Made by a program: the position numbers and the translations under genes. A model generated the notes under the pieces. The model saw nothing but the letters and a program-made list of their open reading frames with translations, made no database searches and was not told the DNA's origin. A stretch of 64,000 nt of DNA from G963664935 sp963664935. Lineage in GTDB: Bacteria; Pseudomonadota; Gammaproteobacteria; Methylococcales; G963664935. This document shows positions 9,602-18,741 of the stretch, piece after piece (position 1 is the first letter of the stretch; the number at the start of each line of letters is the position of its first letter). The stretch is taken from NCBI GenBank assembly GCA_963664935.2, contig CAXXSE010000007.1:1674001-1738000 (forward strand), read 5' to 3'.

Positions 9602-10810
9602 TTATGTCTCCGCAAGGCTTAGATCGTTGGTAGAAAAACTATTTTGCGGGGTTAGACCCGCGGCATCCAGAAGGATCTCCGCCTTATCGGTTTGTTCCCA
9701 GCTAAAGCTTTCGTCGGTTCGACCGAAATGACCGTAGGCGGCTGTTTTCTGGTAAATTGGCCGAAGCAGGTCCAACATCGCAATTAATCCTTTGGGGCGC
9801 ATGTCAAAATGTTCACGAATGATTTTAATCAATCGATCTTCATTGATCTTACCAGTGCCGAAAGTCTCTATACTGATTGATGTGGGCTCGGCAACGCCAA
9901 TTGCATAGGACACTTGAATTTCACAGCGTTCCGCCAGGCCTGCCGCTACAATATTTTTGGCCACGTACCGACACATATAGGCTGCGGAACGGTCGACCTT
10001 GGAAGGATCCTTACCGCTGAATGCTCCGCCACCATGGCGCGCCATGCCACCGTACGTATCGACAATAATCTTGCGCCCGGTTAATCCACAGTCGCCTACT
10101 GGCCCACCGACAATAAATTGTCCCGTGGGATTGATGAAATACTGGGTGTCTTTATGCAGCCATTTATCTGGAAGAACCGGCAATATGATTTCGTCCATAA
10201 CGGCTTCATGAAGATCTTTTTCTTTAATGTCGGCGGAATGTTGGGTGGATAATACAACGGCATCAATCGCCACGGGTTTATTGTTTTCGTATCGGAACGT
10301 CACCTGACTCTTCGCATCCGGTCTCAACCACGGCAAATTTTTGTTTTTTCTCACTTCCGATTGCTTGTGAACCAGACGATGAGCATAGGTAATCGGCGCG
10401 GGCATCAACACGTCGGTCTCATTGCTGGCATACCCGAACATCAAGCCCTGATCGCCGGCGCCTTGTTCGTGGTCTTCGGATTCATCGACACCCATGGCAA
10501 TATCCGGGGACTGTTTTCCGATGGCATTGATGACCGCGCAGGTTTGCCAGTCAAAACCGATATCCGGATTGTCGTAGCCAATATCCCTGACTGCGTTTCT
10601 GACCAAGTCCTCGGTGTCAACCCAAGCGTTGGTAGTAATTTCTCCGGCTAAAATGACCATACCGGTTTTGACCATGGTTTCGCACGCTACCCGCGAGCGG
10701 GTATCCTGTAAAAAAATGGCGTCTAATACGGCATCGGAAAGCTGATCCGCGACTTTGTCGGGATGTCCCTCGGATACGGATTCCGAAGTAAAGATAAAAT
10801 TCTGGCTCAC
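9602..10810 (-). CDS. metK: S-adenosylmethionine synthetase
   Basis: Makes SAM from methionine and ATP. A longer frame reaches 10906, but I choose the GTG at 10810 because it gives the conserved N-terminus SQNFIFTSESVSEGHPDKV, an AAGGA ribosome site lies about six bases upstream and 402 residues is the family length. Motifs: GHPDKVADQLSD, GAGDQGLMFGYA and the P-loop-like GGGAFSGKDPSKVDRSAAY. First gene of metK-ahcY-metF-rsmE. Confidence 0.97.
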   Translation of the reverse strand: MSQNFIFTSESVSEGHPDKVADQLSDAVLDAIFLQDTRSRVACETMVKTGMVILAGEITTNAWVDTEDLVRNAVRDIGYDNPDIGFDWQTCAVINAIGKQSPDIAMGVDESEDHEQGAGDQGLMFGYASNETDVLMPAPITYAHRLVHKQSEVRKNKNLPWLRPDAKSQVTFRYENNKPVAIDAVVLSTQHSADIKEKDLHEAVMDEIILPVLPDKWLHKDTQYFINPTGQFIVGGPVGDCGLTGRKIIVDTYGGMARHGGGAFSGKDPSKVDRSAAYMCRYVAKNIVAAGLAERCEIQVSYAIGVAEPTSISIETFGTGKINEDRLIKIIREHFDMRPKGLIAMLDLLRPIYQKTAAYGHFGRTDESFSWEQTDKAEILLDAAGLTPQNSFSTNDLSLAET

Positions 10811-10843
10811 GGTATATTCCTTAATTAGGGTTCGGGAACTAAA

Positions 10844-10866
10844 TAGGAAATTCAAACGATTTCCTA
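10844..10866. promoter_or_regulatory. Inverted repeat in the metK leader
   Basis: TAGGAAAT (10844-10851) and ATTTCCTA (10859-10866) form a perfect 8-base palindrome with a 7-base spacer, 34 bases upstream of the metK start. It could be an operator for a repressor or an RNA hairpin in the leader. It does not match a SAM or SAH riboswitch core that I can recognise. Confidence 0.4.
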
Positions 10867-11036
10867 GGTAAGGATAGCAAAGGATTGATATTAATCGTAG
10901 GCGCAATCTGCCACTACCAAACTGTTTTCAAGGCGCGGAGCAAACGTGGTTGGCAAAAAGTATTGAGAACAATAGATAGTTTTGAGGTAACTTCCGATTA
11001 TAAGATATTGATGTCATTTACGCAATGATTTAGTCT

Positions 11037-12441
11037 TGTCCAATATGAAATGGCCCTGAACGGGAGCCGTGATTCCAACGTGAAACGACCCTGTACCTGA
11101 GAAGTAATTTCTGCTCATGATGGTCACCTATGGTGATCTATATGAGTGACAAAAAGATAAAAACATTGGATGACGTCCGCATCTTTCTCGAAGGAACTGT
11201 GGAGGTTGAGTTTTCAATTACCAACAAGGAAGAGCGCTACCAGTGGATTCGGCGTACATTGGTCAAATTCAGTTATATCTCTTGCAGAAAGAACGGTAAG
11301 GGATTGATCATCCGCTATCTGGAGCAGGTGAGTGGCTATTCTCCACGGCAAGTGAAACGGCTGGTACAGCAATACAAAAAAACCGGATACATCAAGCGCC
11401 AACAGCGTACAGCATCGGGATTTGAACGCTTCTACCGCCCTGAGGACGCAGTGCTGTTAGCTGAGACCGACAAGCTCCATGGGACACTCTGCGGTGCAGC
11501 CACCAAGAAGATCTGTGAGCGGATGCTTTTGATCTATGAGGATTATCGCTATGAGCGCTTAGCAAAGATTTCGGTTGCCCATCTCTATAATCTTCGTCAT
11601 TCTACGTGTTATCAACGACAGCGCCGCCAGTTTGATAAAACCGCTTCAAAACGCTCTCAGATAGGCGAGCGACGAAAACCCAATTCAGAAGGTAAACCAG
11701 GCTTTCTACGGATCGACACAGTCCATCAGGGCGACCTGGATGGGATCAAAGGGGTTTACCATATCAATGCGGTTGATGAAGTCACGCAATTTGAATGTAT
11801 ATTCTCCGTAGAACGGATTACTGAGCGTTTCATGATTCCGGTCCTGGAGATGCTGATCGAAATCTTCCCTTTTGTCATCCTGGCATTTCACGCGGATAAC
11901 GGTTCGGAATACATCAATCATACCGTGGCAAAACTGCTCGGAAAGCTCCATATTGACCTGACCAAATCACGCCCACGCCATTCCAACGACAATGCACTCG
12001 CCGAGTCCAAGAACGGAACCATCATCCGCAAACATCTGGGGTACGACCATATCCCGGGGTACTGGGCGCCTCAACTTAATGAATTTCACAGAGAGTATTT
12101 CAACCCCTATATCAACTTCCATCGTCCTTGCTTTTTTCCTGTCCCAAAAGAAGACAACAAAGGAAAGGTGAAAAAGAGCTATCCCTACAAGTTAATGATG
12201 ACACCCTACGAGAAGCTCAAATCATTACCTGATGCAAACCAATATCTCAAACTGGGAACCACCTTTAAAAAGCTGGATGCAATTGCCTTCTCAATCAGCG
12301 ACAATGACGCAGTCAAACAGATGAATGAGGCCAAACGTAAACTTTTCAAAACCATCTTTGAGCAGGAGCGGAGTATTGCCTGATTTGCCTCTTCAGGTAG
12401 ATTCTCTACCCCTCTGTTTCAGGGCCATTTATAGATTGGAA
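11037..12441 (+). mobile_element. Insertion sequence with integrase-core transposase
   Basis: The transposase gene is bracketed by inverted ends that share AAATGGCCCTGAA: 11048-11060 on the left and its complement TTCAGGGCCATTT at 12418-12430 on the right. Outward of this both sides carry TCCAAT at nearly the same distance. No clear target duplication is visible. The length of about 1.4 kb fits an IS. It sits upstream of metK and may separate that operon from distant promoter elements. Confidence 0.75.
11130..12383 (+). CDS. DDE integrase-core transposase
   Basis: 417 residues. The N-terminus holds a helix-turn-helix (SGYSPRQVKRLVQQYKKTGYI, about residues 70-90), followed by an rve-type catalytic core: first Asp in FLRIDTVHQGD, second in FHADNGSEY, and Glu in ALAESKNG. 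This is the layout of IS481/IS3-like elements or their unclassified relatives. The start is ATG 11130; ATG 11142 (MSDKK) is an alternative. The frame is complete, so the element may still be active. Confidence 0.85.
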   Translation: MVIYMSDKKIKTLDDVRIFLEGTVEVEFSITNKEERYQWIRRTLVKFSYISCRKNGKGLIIRYLEQVSGYSPRQVKRLVQQYKKTGYIKRQQRTASGFERFYRPEDAVLLAETDKLHGTLCGAATKKICERMLLIYEDYRYERLAKISVAHLYNLRHSTCYQRQRRQFDKTASKRSQIGERRKPNSEGKPGFLRIDTVHQGDLDGIKGVYHINAVDEVTQFECIFSVERITERFMIPVLEMLIEIFPFVILAFHADNGSEYINHTVAKLLGKLHIDLTKSRPRHSNDNALAESKNGTIIRKHLGYDHIPGYWAPQLNEFHREYFNPYINFHRPCFFPVPKEDNKGKVKKSYPYKLMMTPYEKLKSLPDANQYLKLGTTFKKLDAIAFSISDNDAVKQMNEAKRKLFKTIFEQERSIA

Positions 12442-12547
12442 TAGACTTGATTAAATGAATCAAACCACGATAATTTGTCGGCCGAAACTACACTTTCGAA
12501 GCTGCCATGGGCATAACGCCAAGGCTGGATTTTTTTGACAAAAGCTT

Positions 12548-12562
12548 GGGGCAGATAGCCCC
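12548..12562 (-). terminator. Short GC hairpin at the end of the barrel-like gene
   Basis: GGGGC-AGATA-GCCCC forms a 5-bp stem that touches the stop codon of the minus-strand gene above. No clean U-run follows, so terminator function is doubtful. Confidence 0.25.
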
Positions 12563-13416
12563 TAATCAAATTGTATGTTCAAAAATGTAAAGACCGAGTA
12601 GCGCCCTTTATGATATAGGGAGTTATATTCGGGTGATGCTCCATTCAATGCAATAGTAGTTCCTACACGATATGTCGTGCTTCCGGTTTTGGGAAATTCA
12701 TGGTGATAACCTAACTTCAATTGATGACCTGCAAAGGCTGGATCTGCGGTTCGATTTGTACCCAAAAGAGATCGATTAAGCGGTGCGTGTTTAATGCGTC
12801 CAAAAAGAGTGTGGACTTTTCCCACGGTAAATTGGGATTGGATTAAAACCGTATCGAAAATTTTACCGGGATTACTATTATTCCGTTCCCATTTAAAAAT
12901 TGATGACCATTTAGTATTTTTGGTTCTCACCCGGTGGAGGGTTGAAAATGAAGTTTGTTCGATATTGATACTTGGGAGCAGGCCTTTAGGTTCGATCAAC
13001 CAACCGCGGCTGAATCGCATCATCCAATTTCTAGCCGGCCTTAAAGTGAATTGGATGGAAGTGGACTCCCAATGTGGATCCGCCTCAACGACCCCAAGCG
13101 TGGCAAAAAAACTATGGCGCCGATGATCGTCCAATTCAGGGTTTAAATTATCGTAGCTTATGCCCGGTGACAGGAAAAGTGGATTTCCATCAAAACTAAC
13201 AAGAGACCTTGGTATCAGTCTGAAATTGAACCATGAGGCGCCAAGCCCTGGTTTGTGTTCGAAATTATCCATGCAACTAACACGGCAATCCAAGGTTTCC
13301 GCCGCAATGGATCTTTCTCCATAAATTCCGGCTAACACCATTGTCAGAAAGACCAAGAAAAAGAATCTTCGGATAGTCGTACATTTTCCAGATCGATACT
13401 TGTTAATTTTGGTCAT
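12562..13416 (-). CDS. Exported protein, possible outer-membrane beta-barrel
   Basis: 284 residues that I do not recognise as a named family. It begins with positively charged residues and a hydrophobic stretch FFFLVFLTMVLAGIYG, followed by SIAAET, a likely signal peptidase site. The mature part has many short alternating strands with aromatic residues (SIQFTLRPARNWMMRFSRG, TVGKVHTLFGRIKHAPL, GHQLKLGYHHEF, YSVFTFLNIQF), which suggests a small barrel with 10 or more strands. Isolated transcription unit just after the insertion sequence; function unknown. Confidence 0.55.
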   Translation of the reverse strand: MTKINKYRSGKCTTIRRFFFLVFLTMVLAGIYGERSIAAETLDCRVSCMDNFEHKPGLGASWFNFRLIPRSLVSFDGNPLFLSPGISYDNLNPELDDHRRHSFFATLGVVEADPHWESTSIQFTLRPARNWMMRFSRGWLIEPKGLLPSINIEQTSFSTLHRVRTKNTKWSSIFKWERNNSNPGKIFDTVLIQSQFTVGKVHTLFGRIKHAPLNRSLLGTNRTADPAFAGHQLKLGYHHEFPKTGSTTYRVGTTIALNGASPEYNSLYHKGRYSVFTFLNIQFD

Positions 13417-13791
13417 TTAGATTTCATCCATCAATTTTAAGGACGTTCCGTGTTGTGATTCCTTAAATCAATAAAAGCAAAAGATTTGCCAAATAGACCT
13501 AATTCACATCAGTTCAGAGTGTTACGAATCATATCCCCTTGATACTTTGGACGCCGTCGGTCAAATGTAAAATTTTTAGAAAAGGTTTAGATTGATTGAG
13601 TCCTTTCATAGGGATTGGGGCGGGAAAGGAGGAAAATAGATATGGATTGCAGAATAATTCTGATCAGACTCCAATTGTCATGGTGTCCGGATTGTTTACA
13701 TCTCCCCGTGTGTAGTCTGATTTCGTTTTTGGTGTAGGTTGTAACCTATTGATATTGTGAGCAATCAATCTATTGGTTTCTATCTTGCTTC
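13417..13791. other. Divergent intergenic region
   Basis: 375 bases between a minus-strand exported-protein gene and a plus-strand regulator gene. It must hold both promoters. No repeat, RNA gene or clear promoter boxes stood out. Confidence 0.35.
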
Positions 13792-14558
13792 ATGCTTTCC
13801 CATAGAGAAATCAACAAAGGAACCCATGATCCTTTTCACCTTTTACGCGGGAAATTCCAAATGGAAATCATAGAACAAGAAAATACCGATAGAACGGCGA
13901 AGACTAATGAAAGCCGAACACGGATCTTGATCGTCGATCATTACCCTATCGTCCGTTTTGGACTCATTGCAAAGTTAAATGTTGAATCAGACTTTAGCAT
14001 CGTCGGCGAAGCCAGTAATTGTGCGGAATGTTGCGAAAAGGTCGCATCGCTCTTCCCCGACGTGATTTTGGTCGATCTCAATCTAGCTGACATTTCGGGT
14101 TCCGATGCGCTGACGAAAATCCGCAATACTCAGCCCGATATTGCTACGGTTATTTACGCAGCCAGTGATAACGATTGGTTGGTAACGGAAACTATCAGAA
14201 TGGGCATACAAGGCTACGTGATAAAGGACGCTCCCGTCGAACGCGTGTCCATGCGATTCGGACTGTCGGACAAGGGGGATCGTACCTGGACCCAGTCGTG
14301 ACATCAGTCGTTATGGGATACGTCGGGCGAAAACAGGAACGGCGTCAATTCAAACAGCGCGTACTGACCGAACGTGAGACATTAGTTATTGGTATGTTGG
14401 CTTCCGGTAAGAGTAATAAGGAGATTGCCGAAGACGCCAAGATGAGTGAGCGAACCGCGAAGCACTATGTCAGCGTGATTCTGCAGAAACTCCAGGCTAC
14501 CAACCGCACGGAAGCAGTGGTTAACGCCATCAAGTTGGGATTGGTTAATATTACCTAA
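13792..14558 (+). pseudogene. LuxR/NarL-type response regulator, frameshifted
   Basis: The first frame (13792-14301) encodes a receiver domain: RILIVDHYPIVRFGL, phosphorylation-site segment VILVDLNLADISGSDAL, and GIQGYVIKDAPVERV. The second frame continues HAIRTVGQGGSYLDP and a LuxR helix-turn-helix (LTERETLVIGMLASGKSNKEIAEDAKMSERTAKHYVS) to 14558. The junction near 14255 reads GTGTCCATG where GTGGTCCATG would keep the frame, so one G is missing. The start could also be ATG 13861 (MEIIEQ). No sensor kinase is adjacent. Either a real one-base pseudogene or a sequence error. Confidence 0.8.
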
Positions 14559-14561
14559 AGT

Positions 14562-14612
14562 CTGAATCAGTGACTTTACTACGGCTAAGGGCACAAGCTC
14601 TTGATTCCGCGG
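14562..14612. repeat. Partial copy of the 74-base palindromic element
   Basis: CTGAATCAGTGACTTTACTA through GGGCACAAGCTCTTGATTCCGC resembles the left and central part of the complete element at 50761-50834. The right inverted arm is missing here. It lies just after the regulator stop. Confidence 0.6.
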
Positions 14613-14843
14613 TGATCAAAAAAAATACCCATTTGACGTTGATGGAGTAAAGGGGTGAATTAAAGCTGTCCCAATTTTCAAATCCAGTGGGTGAAGCTAA
14701 GGTTTTTTGGTCCCCTGTGAAACCAATATTTCGCACCCTGCTATCCGTATTTAAATCAGAAATCCAGGTTTTATTACTGAATTTATTTTTTTTCTGAGAG
14801 ATAATAGAGTATTTAACTAATGTTCTAAAGGAATTGTTACGCG

Positions 14844-15359
14844 ATGCAAAAGCGGTCCAGCTATACGCGGGAGGAACTACTCGAATGCGCTTACGGAAAT
14901 CTTTTTGGACCCGGTAATGCTCAATTGCCGCTTCCGAACATGTTAATGTTCGACCGGATTTCCAATGTCAATGAGCACGGTGGCCAATATTCCAGAGGTG
15001 AGATTTGCGCAGAATTGGAAATCGTGTCTGATTTGTGGTTTTTTGAATGTCATTTTCATGGGGATCCGGTCATGCCCGGCTGCTTGGGTTTGGACGCAAT
15101 GTGGCAGTTGATCGGGTTTTATCTGGGTTGGATGGGTGGACCAGGCAGAGGAAGGGCTCTAGGCGTTGGGGAAGTCAAATTCAGAGGTCAAGTTTTGCCT
15201 GACGCCAAGCTTGTAACCTATCGCATTGACATTAAGCGATTAATTATGCGGAAATTAACCATGGGGATTGCCGATGCGGTGATGGATGTTGATGGAAAGA
15301 CTATCTATGAAGCCACCGATCTACGGGTAGGGTTGTTTGAATCTACCGATGATTTCTGA
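14844..15359 (+). CDS. fabA: 3-hydroxydecanoyl-ACP dehydratase/isomerase
   Basis: Introduces the cis double bond at the C10 stage of fatty acid synthesis. 171 residues, with catalytic His70 in FFECHFHGDPVMPGC and Asp84 in LGLDAMWQL, as in E. coli. An AAAGGA ribosome site lies upstream. Its partner fabB starts 12 bases after its stop, so this is the classical anaerobic unsaturated fatty acid pair. Confidence 0.97.
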   Translation: MQKRSSYTREELLECAYGNLFGPGNAQLPLPNMLMFDRISNVNEHGGQYSRGEICAELEIVSDLWFFECHFHGDPVMPGCLGLDAMWQLIGFYLGWMGGPGRGRALGVGEVKFRGQVLPDAKLVTYRIDIKRLIMRKLTMGIADAVMDVDGKTIYEATDLRVGLFESTDDF

Positions 15360-15371
15360 GGGCACATTATT

Positions 15372-16589
15372 ATGAGACGTGTTGTTGTGACGGGTTTGGG
15401 GATTGTTTCTTCCATCGGAAACAATAAACAAGAAGTGTTGTCATCCTTGCGGGACGGGCGTTCGGGTATCGAATTTAGCAGCGAGTACCAAGGCTTAGGT
15501 TTTCGAAGCCATGTACATGGCCCAATACATCTCGAATTAAAGGACTTAATTGATCGAAAGGTCAAACGGTTCATGGGGGATGGAGCAGCGTTTAACTATG
15601 TCGCCATGACCGAAGCGATTAAAGATTCTGGAATGGAGGACGATGAGATTTCGAACCCTCGGACGGGCTTGATAATGGGCTCCGGCGGTCCATCCACCGC
15701 GAACCTGTTATTGTCAACCGATATCCTGCGCGAGAAAGGCTTGAGGAAGGTTGGGCCTTACATGGTGCCTAGAACAATGTCGAGCACCAATACGGCGACT
15801 TTGGCTACGCCATTCAAAATCAAAGGGATAAACTATTCGATCAGTTCGGCTTGTTCAACCAGCGCTCATTGCATAGGCAATGCGGCGGAACAAATTCAGA
15901 TGGGTAAGCAGGATGTAGTTTTTGCCGGGGGTGGTGAAGAAGTGCATTGGACCATGACATTGCTGTTCGATGCCATGGGTGCGCTTTCATCCAAGTACAA
16001 TGATTCGCCGACAACTGCTTCCAGACCTTACGACGAAACCCGTGACGGTTTCGTGATATCCGGTGGCGGTGGTGTGCTGGTGATGGAAGAATTGGAACAC
16101 GCCAAGGCCCGTGGCGCCAAAATCTACAGTGAACTCGTGGGTTATGGGGCGACCTCGGATGGTTATGATATGGTCCAACCTTCCGGTGAAGGCGCGGTGC
16201 GTTGCATGCAACAAGCCATGGCTACAGTGGATGGGCCGATAGATTACATTAATGCCCATGGCACCAGTACACCCGTCGGTGACACATGTGAGTTAGAGGC
16301 CATCAAACAAGTATTTCAGGATAATATTCCCAGTATAAGTTCGACCAAATCGCTTTCCGGCCATGCTCTGGGAGCGGCGGGCGTCAATGAATCGATTTAT
16401 TCATTAATTATGATGGAATCGGGGTTTATCAGCGCCTCAGCGAATATCAACACTCTGGATCCCGGGGCCGAAGGATTTCCTCTCATCCGTGAACGCCGGG
16501 ACGGCGTCACATTGAATACAATTATGTCGAACAGTTTTGGTTTCGGCGGCACCAACGCCAGTTTGGTTTTTCAACGGTATACCAATTGA
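15372..16589 (+). CDS. fabB: 3-oxoacyl-ACP synthase I
   Basis: Condensing enzyme that elongates cis-3-decenoyl-ACP and other acyl-ACPs. 405 residues with thiolase fold; nucleophile Cys161 in SSACSTSAHC, histidines in NAHGTSTPVGD and LSGHALGAAG, and the C-terminal NSFGFGGTNASLVF loop. Co-transcribed with fabA. Confidence 0.97.
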   Translation: MRRVVVTGLGIVSSIGNNKQEVLSSLRDGRSGIEFSSEYQGLGFRSHVHGPIHLELKDLIDRKVKRFMGDGAAFNYVAMTEAIKDSGMEDDEISNPRTGLIMGSGGPSTANLLLSTDILREKGLRKVGPYMVPRTMSSTNTATLATPFKIKGINYSISSACSTSAHCIGNAAEQIQMGKQDVVFAGGGEEVHWTMTLLFDAMGALSSKYNDSPTTASRPYDETRDGFVISGGGGVLVMEELEHAKARGAKIYSELVGYGATSDGYDMVQPSGEGAVRCMQQAMATVDGPIDYINAHGTSTPVGDTCELEAIKQVFQDNIPSISSTKSLSGHALGAAGVNESIYSLIMMESGFISASANINTLDPGAEGFPLIRERRDGVTLNTIMSNSFGFGGTNASLVFQRYTN

Positions 16590-16786
16590 TGGGTCGCCCA
16601 AGAATAACCTGAACATTTCGCATTCCCCTTAATCCGCCCTGACCAATCTTCAATCGTAAAATTCTCAACGTAAGACTGCTACGCTCGCGGTAGATCGCTA
16701 ACCCTAGTTCGTAAAACATAATTTCGCCTGACAATCACCTGGGTTTTATTCTAATTCCAAAGAAAACCATCGATTCGACCTAAATC

Positions 16787-17653
16787 ATGACCCTGAAAGC
16801 GAAGAAAGATCAAATAAACTTTAACAAAGTACAAAAAAGATTACGGAGGAATGTTGGCCAGGCGATAGCCGACTTTGGAATGATAGAAGACGGTGATCGT
16901 GTCATGGTGTGTGTGTCCGGTGGAAAGGATTCGTATACGCTGCTGGAAATTCTGTTGAATTTACGCACCAATGCCCCAATTCATTTCGATATTAGTGCTG
17001 TAAATCTGGATCAGAAACAGCCTGGCTTCCCCGAGCATGTGCTTCCTGAATATCTGAGTAATTTGGGGGTGCCTTATCACATTGTTGAAAAAGATACTTA
17101 TAGCATTGTTCAAGATGTGATTCCACAAGGCAAAACCACGTGTGGTTTATGTTCCAGGTTACGTAGAGGCATTCTTTACGGATTTGCCGAGAAACATGGT
17201 TTTAATAAAATTGCATTAGGTCATCACCGGGAAGATATCATCGAGACCTTTTTCTTGAATCTCTTTTACGGCGGCAAAATAAAAGCAATGCCCCCCAAGC
17301 TGTTAAGCGACGATAACAAACATATTGTCATACGGCCGCTGTCCTATTGCAGGGAGAAGGATATTCGTGTTTATAGTGATTCAAAGCAATTTCCCATCAT
17401 TCCCTGCAATCTTTGCGGCACCCAGGAAAACCTACAGCGTCAAGCCATGAAAAAAATGCTAAAAGCGTGGGAAAAGGAGTTTCCGGGCCGGATAGAAACC
17501 ATTTTTTCCGGTTTACAAAATGTCGCGCCTTCCCAATTGGCCGACACGGGTCTTTTTGATTTTGAGAATTTGGATGGTCGCCGGGCTCAATTCGATAGCC
17601 AAGAATCTGAGAAGATCAAAGAACGTTTAAGAGTTGTGCGGCAAGTTTCTTAA
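16787..17653 (+). CDS. ttcA: tRNA 2-thiocytidine synthetase TtcA
   Basis: Iron-sulphur enzyme that thiolates C32 of several tRNAs in an ATP-dependent reaction. 288 residues with the PP-loop SGGKDS at residues 44-49, the cysteine pair in TTCGLCSRLRR that binds the cluster, and a second CxxC in IPCNLCG. Single gene with about 200 bases free on its 5' side. Confidence 0.95.
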   Translation: MTLKAKKDQINFNKVQKRLRRNVGQAIADFGMIEDGDRVMVCVSGGKDSYTLLEILLNLRTNAPIHFDISAVNLDQKQPGFPEHVLPEYLSNLGVPYHIVEKDTYSIVQDVIPQGKTTCGLCSRLRRGILYGFAEKHGFNKIALGHHREDIIETFFLNLFYGGKIKAMPPKLLSDDNKHIVIRPLSYCREKDIRVYSDSKQFPIIPCNLCGTQENLQRQAMKKMLKAWEKEFPGRIETIFSGLQNVAPSQLADTGLFDFENLDGRRAQFDSQESEKIKERLRVVRQVS

Positions 17654-17694
17654 TTCCCCGTGATGACAGCCTCCTAGATAAATAACTATCTTTT

Positions 17695-18417
17695 GTGATT
17701 CTACTGTTCACGGATTTTGGTTGCCAAGGCCCGTACTTAGGTCAAATGGAATTGGTCTTGCGGCAATCAGCGCCGGATGTTGGCGTTATCAATCTTATGT
17801 GCGGCGCACCGTCTGGAAAACCCCGCCCAAGCGCTTATCTGTTGGCGGCCATAAGTTCGTCTTTCCCGGTGGGTTCGGTTTTCGTGTGTGTGGTAGATCC
17901 CGGTGTTGGGGGAGGTCGCCGACCGGTTGTATTAAAGGCCGATGAACGATGGTTTGTTGGGCCGGGAAACGGTTTGTTGAATATGGTTGCCAAACGTGCT
18001 GAACAGGTTCAGTGGTGGACCATCGAATGGCGTCCTAAAAAACTATCTACGAGTTTCCATGGCCGAGATCTTTTCGCCCCCATTGCCGCACGACTCGCGA
18101 AAAACGGCGATATGTCCGGATTGCGCCCCAACGATGGCCCCGATTTGTCGGCTTGGCCTGGAGATCTCCTCGAAATTATTTATATCGATCACTACGGTAA
18201 TGCAATGACAGGTTTGCGGTATGGCGCTTCGCTCAAGGAGAAAAGATTAGTGATCAACGATCATGTGGTTTCAGAAGCGGACACTTTTTGTTCGGTCCCA
18301 GTGGGGCAAGCATTCTGGTATCAAAATTCAATTGGATTGGTCGAAATAGCGGTAAATCAAGGCAGGGCCGACGAACATTTGGGATTAGGAATTGGAAATG
18401 AATTTTATCTCCAATGA
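17695..18417 (+). CDS. SAM hydroxide adenosyltransferase (DUF62)
   Basis: 240 residues beginning with a GTG codon. The N-terminal MILLFTDFGCQGPYLGQMELVL and FVCVVDPGVGGGRRPVVLKADERWFVGPGNGLL, and C-terminal IDHYGNAMTGL, match the family that splits SAM to adenosine and methionine (duf62/SalL relatives). A simple role is SAM turnover. No obvious Shine-Dalgarno site is seen. Nearby at about 17664-17677 is GACAGCCTCCTAG, the complement of the repeat motif seen at 46-62. Confidence 0.85.
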   Translation: MILLFTDFGCQGPYLGQMELVLRQSAPDVGVINLMCGAPSGKPRPSAYLLAAISSSFPVGSVFVCVVDPGVGGGRRPVVLKADERWFVGPGNGLLNMVAKRAEQVQWWTIEWRPKKLSTSFHGRDLFAPIAARLAKNGDMSGLRPNDGPDLSAWPGDLLEIIYIDHYGNAMTGLRYGASLKEKRLVINDHVVSEADTFCSVPVGQAFWYQNSIGLVEIAVNQGRADEHLGLGIGNEFYLQ

Positions 18418-18535
18418 AAATTTTACCGGCCAGAATCGTTTTTTGCTTGTACAGCAGTCTATGATCCTGGATAATTGGTCCGTCAATTCGATTCGGGGGA
18501 ATACCCCGCGTTTCAAGAGTATCCTATTCGATTAT

Positions 18536-18648
18536 GGTGAGCAGTGTCGGTCCCTTCGCAACGATACACTGTAAACTCCGCCAGGCCTGGAAGGGAGCAA
18601 CGGTAGCAGTGGATTCGTGTGCCGGGGTGTGGCTGGCACGGCTTGCCG
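18536..18648 (+). ncRNA. ffs: 4.5S RNA of the signal recognition particle
   Basis: The segment carries the conserved SRP domain IV core: CCAGGCCTGGAAGGGAGCA followed by CGTGTGCCGGGGTGTGGCTGGCA, very close to the E. coli 4.5S RNA. The ends GGTGAGC and GCTTGCC can pair, closing the long hairpin. Partners are Ffh and FtsY in co-translational membrane targeting. dnaX follows, as is common in gammaproteobacteria. End positions are accurate to within a few bases. Confidence 0.92.
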
Positions 18649-18741
18649 CCTCGTAACAATTCGTCTCACCGTTGCAATCTGAACAGTTACGATAGCATGC
18701 CGAATAGTAATACCGCCTCTTTGTTTCCCGCCCGATAAATC

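Noticed and set aside
9602..10906. Longer MetK starting at 10906
   Set aside because: The extra 32 residues are not in the family, and a GTG with a good ribosome site marks the usual start.
10811..11036. SAM or SAH riboswitch before metK
   Set aside because: The leader lacks the conserved cores I know; only a simple palindrome is visible.
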